Shown piece by piece: positions 6,972 through 7,287 of a stretch of 7,287 nucleotides of DNA. Every line of letters starts with the position of its first letter. Position 1 is the first letter of the stretch. The DNA comes from Paracoccaceae bacterium. Lineage in GTDB: Bacteria; Pseudomonadota; Alphaproteobacteria; Rhodobacterales; Rhodobacteraceae. The DNA lies in NCBI GenBank assembly GCA_007121055.1, contig SKMM01000014.1:1-7287 (forward strand), written 5' to 3'. Under the pieces are notes generated by a model. That model was given only the letters and a program-made list of their open reading frames with translations, made no database searches and was not told the origin of the DNA. Position numbers and translations under genes: made by a program.

Positions 6972-7287
6972 CGAGGCGGAAGAACAGGGCCTTGAGGTAG
7001 CCCGATTCGGCCAGTTGCGGCAGGGTCGGATGGTCGGGCCCGGCAAAGCCGGTGTGCAGGATCTGGGCCCGGCGCCCGGCCCTTCCGATCCCGCGCGCCA
7101 AGGCGCTGCGGAACCGCGCGAGATCGACCGCATGGGAGCAGGAGCACAGGACCAGATAGCCGCCCGGCGCCACCAGCGGGGCCGCGAGCCGCGCGACCCG
7201 CTCGTAGGCGCGCAGCCCGGCCTCCTGCGCGCCGCGATGCGGGGCGAAGGCGGGCGGGTCGCACACCACCAGATCGAAGCGCGCGCC
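6964..7287 (-). CDS. Class I SAM-dependent rRNA methyltransferase, RlmI-like, C-terminal part (5' end beyond window)
   Basis: The frame is open from the right edge to a TGA at 6966-6964, giving 107 C-terminal residues of a family of about 390-400 aa. FDLVVCDPPAF near the visible N-terminus is motif IV of the RlmI/RlmK group; PGGYLVLCSCSH carries the Ser-Cys-Ser motif, and DHPTLPQLAESGYLKALFFRLDG is the characteristic end. RlmI makes 5-methylcytosine in 23S rRNA (position 1962 in E. coli); whether this relative modifies the same base cannot be told from the fragment. The N-terminal PUA domain and SAM-binding motif I are outside the window. The GTG at 7269 is internal. Its last codons overlap the start of the PIN gene, so both are probably made from one mRNA. 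Confidence 0.88.
   Translation of the reverse strand, partial: GARFDLVVCDPPAFAPHRGAQEAGLRAYERVARLAAPLVAPGGYLVLCSCSHAVDLARFRSALARGIGRAGRRAQILHTGFAGPDHPTLPQLAESGYLKALFFRLDG

Noticed and set aside
6405..6995. 196-codon plus-strand frame opposite the PIN gene, considered as a possible antitoxin
   Set aside because: It is fully antisense to the PIN gene, with repetitive Gly/Arg/Gln-rich sequence and no DNA-binding or antitoxin pattern.

Overview
The window is GC-rich, almost fully coding DNA with strong G/C bias at third codon positions. The gene types and protein sequences suggest an alphaproteobacterium, most likely of the Rhodobacteraceae. That placement is inference from protein style and composition; there is no rRNA or other marker here.

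Layout. (1) Bases 1-645 (+) are the 3' part of preA (pydA), the FMN/iron-sulfur subunit of NAD-dependent dihydropyrimidine dehydrogenase; its start lies outside the window. (2) Bases 791-4927 (+) are a complete four-gene polyamine ABC importer in the order of E. coli potFGHI: periplasmic binding protein, ATPase, and two inner-membrane permeases. potG and potH overlap by 4 nt and the other gaps are short, so this reads as one operon. A stem-loop lies between potF and potG. (3) Bases 5026-5427 (-) encode a small exported acidic DUF4168 protein, followed by a strong intrinsic terminator at 4973-5006 that separates it from the convergent pot operon. (4) A non-coding region of 262 nt (5428-5689) lies between this gene and a divergent gene. 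It contains an 8-bp perfect inverted repeat and a possible promoter whose predicted start coincides with the next ATG. (5) Bases 5690-6382 (+) encode a short membrane-anchored M48 metalloprotease. (6) On the minus strand, converging on the protease gene, are the 3' end of an RlmI-like rRNA methyltransferase gene (6964 to beyond 7287) and, overlapping it by 8 nt, a VapC50-like PIN-domain gene (6399-6971).

How the parts work together. PreA starts reductive breakdown of uracil and thymine, and the Pot importer takes up diamines or polyamines; both could serve nitrogen scavenging, but the sequence does not show co-regulation. The protease, DUF4168 protein, PIN protein and methyltransferase are separate units of housekeeping or unknown function. 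I found no mobile element, CRISPR array, tRNA, rRNA or phage gene. The window is largely ordinary chromosome. The points most worth a second look are the mixed PotF/PotD-like ligand pocket of the binding protein, the PIN ribonuclease gene with no visible antitoxin coupled to an rRNA methyltransferase gene, and the possibly leaderless M48 gene.
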